This document shows positions 60,826 through 63,671 of a DNA stretch of 63,671 bases, piece after piece; within the stretch, counting starts at the first letter, position 1; the number at the start of each line of letters is the position of its first letter. This DNA is from CAYONZ01 sp964405465. Its GTDB lineage: Bacteria > Bdellovibrionota > Bdellovibrionia > Bdellovibrionales > JAMPXM01. The notes under the pieces are model-generated. The model made no database searches and had not been told where the DNA came from. It saw only the letters and a program-made list of their open reading frames with translations. The position numbers and the translations under genes are program-made. Location: the NCBI GenBank assembly GCA_964405465.1, contig CAYONZ010000020.1:1-63671 (forward strand). Reading direction: 5' to 3'.

Positions 60826-63210
60826 TCAAGGTTGTTGTGCCCGGGCATTATTTCTCTCTGGTACTAGGCTTTCGCAAAAATCTCCAGTGGACACCCGCAC
60901 GCCTTTTGTTGTTTCGGGTTCTGCTTTGATGTTCAAATGAAATTTTGCGGGTTCAAGGCGCTCGAGAACTTGAAAACTTTCGTTGATGACTTGCACTCGT
61001 CTGATCATGCGCTCTCCGAGATCATCACCTAGCCGTACGCGTCCGACTAAACCAGGTTTATTGATATGAAGATCTTCGAGCTCTGGCGTCTTAATTCCAA
61101 AGGCTTTAAAAAATGCCATGAATGGTTCCAAACTTTTTTTCAATTCCGCAATACCATCATTAGCAACAGATGACATAGGGGCAACGAATGGCCTTGAGTG
61201 CTGGTGGCGTAAGACGATTTCGAGAGGAACCTCAATCGTGACAAGATCACCCTCACGTGTTTGCGTGAATTCTTTATTGCTGAGGTGTAAGAACTCAAGG
61301 TCTCGAGCATAGGCCCCGACTGGATTGTGATTCTTGGGTGTAAAGTCGCCGAGTTCTCGATCTGATAGGCGTGCCGCTTCTTGTTCAGTCAACGGTCGCT
61401 CCTCAAAAACTGGAGAGTCAAAACCATATTTTTCAAGATCAATCATCGGTGAGTCTTTGAGTTCGAAATTGTCATTGTCATGACTCATTAAAGCCAAACG
61501 TTGGCTCATCAAGAGGCGAAGTTCACGCACATCACTGGCTGAGCGAACAAGAAATTTAAGCACCAAATGACCGGGATCCACTTTGGAGTCTTGAATCTGC
61601 ATCCAACCTTCGGGGCCAAGAATTTGGAGATCTATTTCAGTATTTGAGTTGAGAGGTTGATAGCGATTGCGGACATCAACACGAATTGCGCGGTCGAGCA
61701 CCACCCGAGATTGGCGATCAAGAATAACACTGTCGACATCCAAAACCGGAACTCCGACAACATCAGGAACTTTAAATTTAAAAATGTATCGCGTTCGTTC
61801 ACTGCTTCCAGTTGCCTCTAGCTTCTGCCCTAAAACTTCAATGTCGCCGCCAAAAAACCGAACGATTGCGTGAACTGATTGCGCCTGAACGTCAGTACTA
61901 AATTCGCCGGTCAAGCGCACGGTGCCGTCGTCAGAGAATTGATACGCCGTTTTTATGAATGAAAGCTGATCGGGCGGATACTCAGGGTATAATCGTGTGA
62001 TACTGAGGCGTGCGCCCTCGAGAGAGTTCTTTTGGTTTCCAGAACTTGGTGCATTGGGAGAGACGATGAGATCAAGCCGAGTTCGGCGTTCCCGAAGTTC
62101 TTGGGTGTCGCCAAAAATATGTCTCCTGTTTTTGATATTTTCTGGTCTCGCCTGCATGTAATCACTCGTCAGTTCGGAGCCGCCGCGCAAATGCGTAACT
62201 AAATCAACCTCAAACCGCAGCCTCTCACCATAGTTGTCGCCCAAAAAATCAACGCGAGCCTTCTCAACATCTAAAGTGGCATCTGCAAAGTCACGATACA
62301 TCACTCCGTGCTTCACTCTTGAGTCTGCAGGCTCGAGAAGACTGAAGTCGCTGACGAACTTGGCAATGTCGTCTAAAAAAGAGACTACGCCAGACTGACC
62401 TTCGAACAATATATTGAATTCACGATTACGAAAGGCAAACATGAATTCAGCTGATGAAAATCTTCTTGGCAATCGCACGAGGTGAACTGTTCCACCGCGC
62501 GGAAGTTTATATGAACTAATGGTGTGCTCGAAAATGATTCGCATTTTTGCTGCGAGACTATCAATGATGGGCTGATCAGGGCGGGGAGCCGGAATCCACT
62601 GACCTGTTACGGGATTCGGTATCTTGTGCGCCAGTTCATGTATCAAGATCTCGAAAGCATCTGCCAAGCCAAACTGATTGTTGGGATCATTCAACATTGA
62701 TTGGTTGAAAATCATTTCTCCTGATTCTAAGACTTTTGCAAGTCGCTCAGGTTGCCCTGGCGGTTTGAATAATTCGCGATTTTTCGAAAACACCAGAGGA
62801 AACGTCGGGTAGTTTCGGTAAAAGGGGTCTTGGGCATTGCCCGGGGCTGCGATACTGCGTATTGAGGGGTGCTGTGAGCGATGAAGCGCAATCTTATAGA
62901 TTTTTCCAGCAATCTCTTGTTCTTGCATTGTCAATGGCTCTAAGTGAACAGAATCAGAAGTGGTGCTGTTGGCGGTCACCGCGATCGGCAAAAGTTCGGC
63001 TAAGTAGTAGGCCATGCAATCGAGTGCGTCTTGCACGAAGGCTCGACGATCGAACTCAGTTGTTGATGATTTTTCTGCTGAGTTTGTCGCAGACTGTGCT
63101 TGGGCCCAATTGCTCCCTCCCAAAAAAAGCGAAGCCACCAAAATGATCAGAGGCAGAAGGCCAGGCTTCCAACTCTTTTGAACTATTTGGCAGGAGTGGA
63201 GTTTCATCAT
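60826..63210 (-). CDS. Large exported protein with an HExxH-type metalloprotease motif
   Basis: The 794-aa product has a signal peptide (about 1-39, ending Ala-Gln-Ala-Gln). The N-terminal 250 residues contain HELAH (191-195) after a helix AFEILI, the zinc-binding His-Glu-x-x-His of metallopeptidases; a third ligand is not obvious. The remainder is beta-rich with several domains and resembles no family I can name. The protein may be an exported zinc protease or an inactive relative. ATG 63210 overlaps the upstream stop (ATGA), so it is probably coupled to the small gene before it. Confidence 0.78.
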   Translation of the reverse strand: MMKLHSCQIVQKSWKPGLLPLIILVASLFLGGSNWAQAQSATNSAEKSSTTEFDRRAFVQDALDCMAYYLAELLPIAVTANSTTSDSVHLEPLTMQEQEIAGKIYKIALHRSQHPSIRSIAAPGNAQDPFYRNYPTFPLVFSKNRELFKPPGQPERLAKVLESGEMIFNQSMLNDPNNQFGLADAFEILIHELAHKIPNPVTGQWIPAPRPDQPIIDSLAAKMRIIFEHTISSYKLPRGGTVHLVRLPRRFSSAEFMFAFRNREFNILFEGQSGVVSFLDDIAKFVSDFSLLEPADSRVKHGVMYRDFADATLDVEKARVDFLGDNYGERLRFEVDLVTHLRGGSELTSDYMQARPENIKNRRHIFGDTQELRERRTRLDLIVSPNAPSSGNQKNSLEGARLSITRLYPEYPPDQLSFIKTAYQFSDDGTVRLTGEFSTDVQAQSVHAIVRFFGGDIEVLGQKLEATGSSERTRYIFKFKVPDVVGVPVLDVDSVILDRQSRVVLDRAIRVDVRNRYQPLNSNTEIDLQILGPEGWMQIQDSKVDPGHLVLKFLVRSASDVRELRLLMSQRLALMSHDNDNFELKDSPMIDLEKYGFDSPVFEERPLTEQEAARLSDRELGDFTPKNHNPVGAYARDLEFLHLSNKEFTQTREGDLVTIEVPLEIVLRHQHSRPFVAPMSSVANDGIAELKKSLEPFMAFFKAFGIKTPELEDLHINKPGLVGRVRLGDDLGERMIRRVQVINESFQVLERLEPAKFHLNIKAEPETTKGVRVSTGDFCESLVPERNNARAQQP

Positions 63211-63446
63211 CTTTTGATCGCCTGCTTGATTGAAGAATTTAATCTCTCCAGAGATAAATTTTTTTGGGCGAGAAATGCTGTTTTGTCATCGATCGGTGCC
63301 AAGGGATTGACAAGATCTGTTTTCAGGGGATGATCCTGCGGCGCCGGCGAGACTGTCAAAAAATTAGACACTAAAAGCATTGTTGAAAGATTCGATAGAT
63401 TTTCTCGTTGACTCAAAGATGACGCCATTCTTGATTGAACTGTCAC
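63207..63446 (-). CDS. Short upstream gene coupled to the HELAH protein, or the 3' end of a frameshifted gene
   Basis: A 79-codon frame ends in TGA overlapping the ATG of the large exported protein. GTG 63446 is 4 nt from an AGGAGG site; ATG 63449 is almost on top of it. The product has no signal peptide or known motif and ends in a basic helical segment. Its first 83 bp overlap another minus-strand frame that runs to the right edge. Shifting one base in the GGGGG run at 63469-63473 would join the two frames. Confidence 0.5.
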   Translation of the reverse strand: MTVQSRMASSLSQRENLSNLSTMLLVSNFLTVSPAPQDHPLKTDLVNPLAPIDDKTAFLAQKNLSLERLNSSIKQAIKR

Positions 63447-63671
63447 CATGCCTCCTACGACCCTTGTTGGGGGTTATGCTGAGAATGAACTTTCTCGATA
63501 TAGAAAAGCAAAGTCGAGGCCCGAGTACCGAGGCATATAAACGCTCTAGGCCAAGAGAATCGGCCTGAAGTGTCACCTGTGCTGAAAGTGGGTGCCAAAG
63601 CTCGGCTGCAATACCCCTATCTCCGGGTTTTAGCGGGGTTTGGCAGACGGTAGAAGAATTCGTCAGTGTTT
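63364..63671 (-). CDS. C-terminal part of a gene entering from the right edge
   Basis: The minus-strand frame is open for 102 codons from the right edge and ends at 63364. The first 60 residues look protein-like (TPLKPGDRGIAAELWHPLSA and DSLGLERLYASVLGPRL), while the last 35 are basic and less so. That supports a frame change near 63469-63473 into the overlapping 63207-63446 frame. Function unknown. Confidence 0.45.
   Translation of the reverse strand, partial: TLTNSSTVCQTPLKPGDRGIAAELWHPLSAQVTLQADSLGLERLYASVLGPRLCFSISRKFILSITPNKGRRRHGDSSIKNGVIFESTRKSIESFNNAFSV

Noticed and set aside
1..63671. tRNA, rRNA or known riboswitch genes
   Set aside because: Reading the intergenic stretches on both strands gave no cloverleaf, rRNA segment or recognisable riboswitch core; a covariance-model scan would be the decisive test.

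Overview
The window looks like the chromosome of a Gram-negative bacterium of the Bdellovibrio/Oligoflexia type (Bdellovibrionota, formerly Deltaproteobacteria). This rests on family content, not on an alignment: a Myxococcus/Bdellovibrio-style cluster of TPR, lipoprotein, outer-membrane-barrel and coiled-coil proteins related to the Glt gliding machinery, several GYF-like and PilZ proteins, an MCE protein with a long beta-rich tail, and many secreted proteins of unknown function. No rRNA, tRNA, CRISPR array, prophage or transposase gene was found. A run of exactly 100 N at 38465-38564 marks a scaffold join, so gene order across it is not proven.

Layout. 1-7.9 kb: end of a secreted Cys-rich protein, a PorV/FadL-like barrel, then an AddB/AddA-like helicase-nuclease pair. 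7.9-8.1 kb: a hairpin, MITE-like element with two decayed relatives elsewhere in the window. 8.1-16.1 kb: a membrane protein, small secreted proteins, a lipase, a chemotaxis receptor coupled to a Cys-rich periplasmic protein, and nadB. 16.4-25.5 kb: one tight six-gene run in which a sensor kinase without its phospho-histidine and a receiver-GGDEF protein without its phospho-aspartate precede alr, mlaE, mlaF and mlaD. 25.7-31.6 kb: purH, a GYF/TPR protein, a lipoprotein, a YhaM-like HD nuclease and cysE. 31.7-37.1 kb: rsmI and ttcA on the minus strand, then a Nudix hydrolase with a split Nudix box, a PDZ protein and a TPR/HTH-like protein. 37.3-38.5 kb: a FeeM-like N-acyltransferase fused to PilZ, cut by the gap. 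38.6-42.3 kb: a HAD phosphatase and, divergently, phnD-phnC-phnE behind a Pho-box-like triple repeat.

42.5-53.3 kb holds the most system-like locus. A GYF-GYF-PilZ protein is followed by a packed run of seven exported proteins: a VWA lipoprotein, a 992-aa TPR protein, a TPR lipoprotein, an 81-aa protein, an outer-membrane barrel, a 908-aa TPR/coiled-coil protein and a coiled-coil protein. It has the architecture of a Glt-type trans-envelope complex but no AglRQS/TolQR-like motor gene in view. 53.3-57.0 kb: an asymmetric heterodimeric ABC exporter. 57.3-63.7 kb: a secretome region with a subtilisin-family protease, small exported proteins, a large exported protein with a HELAH motif, and a possibly frameshifted upstream gene at the right edge.
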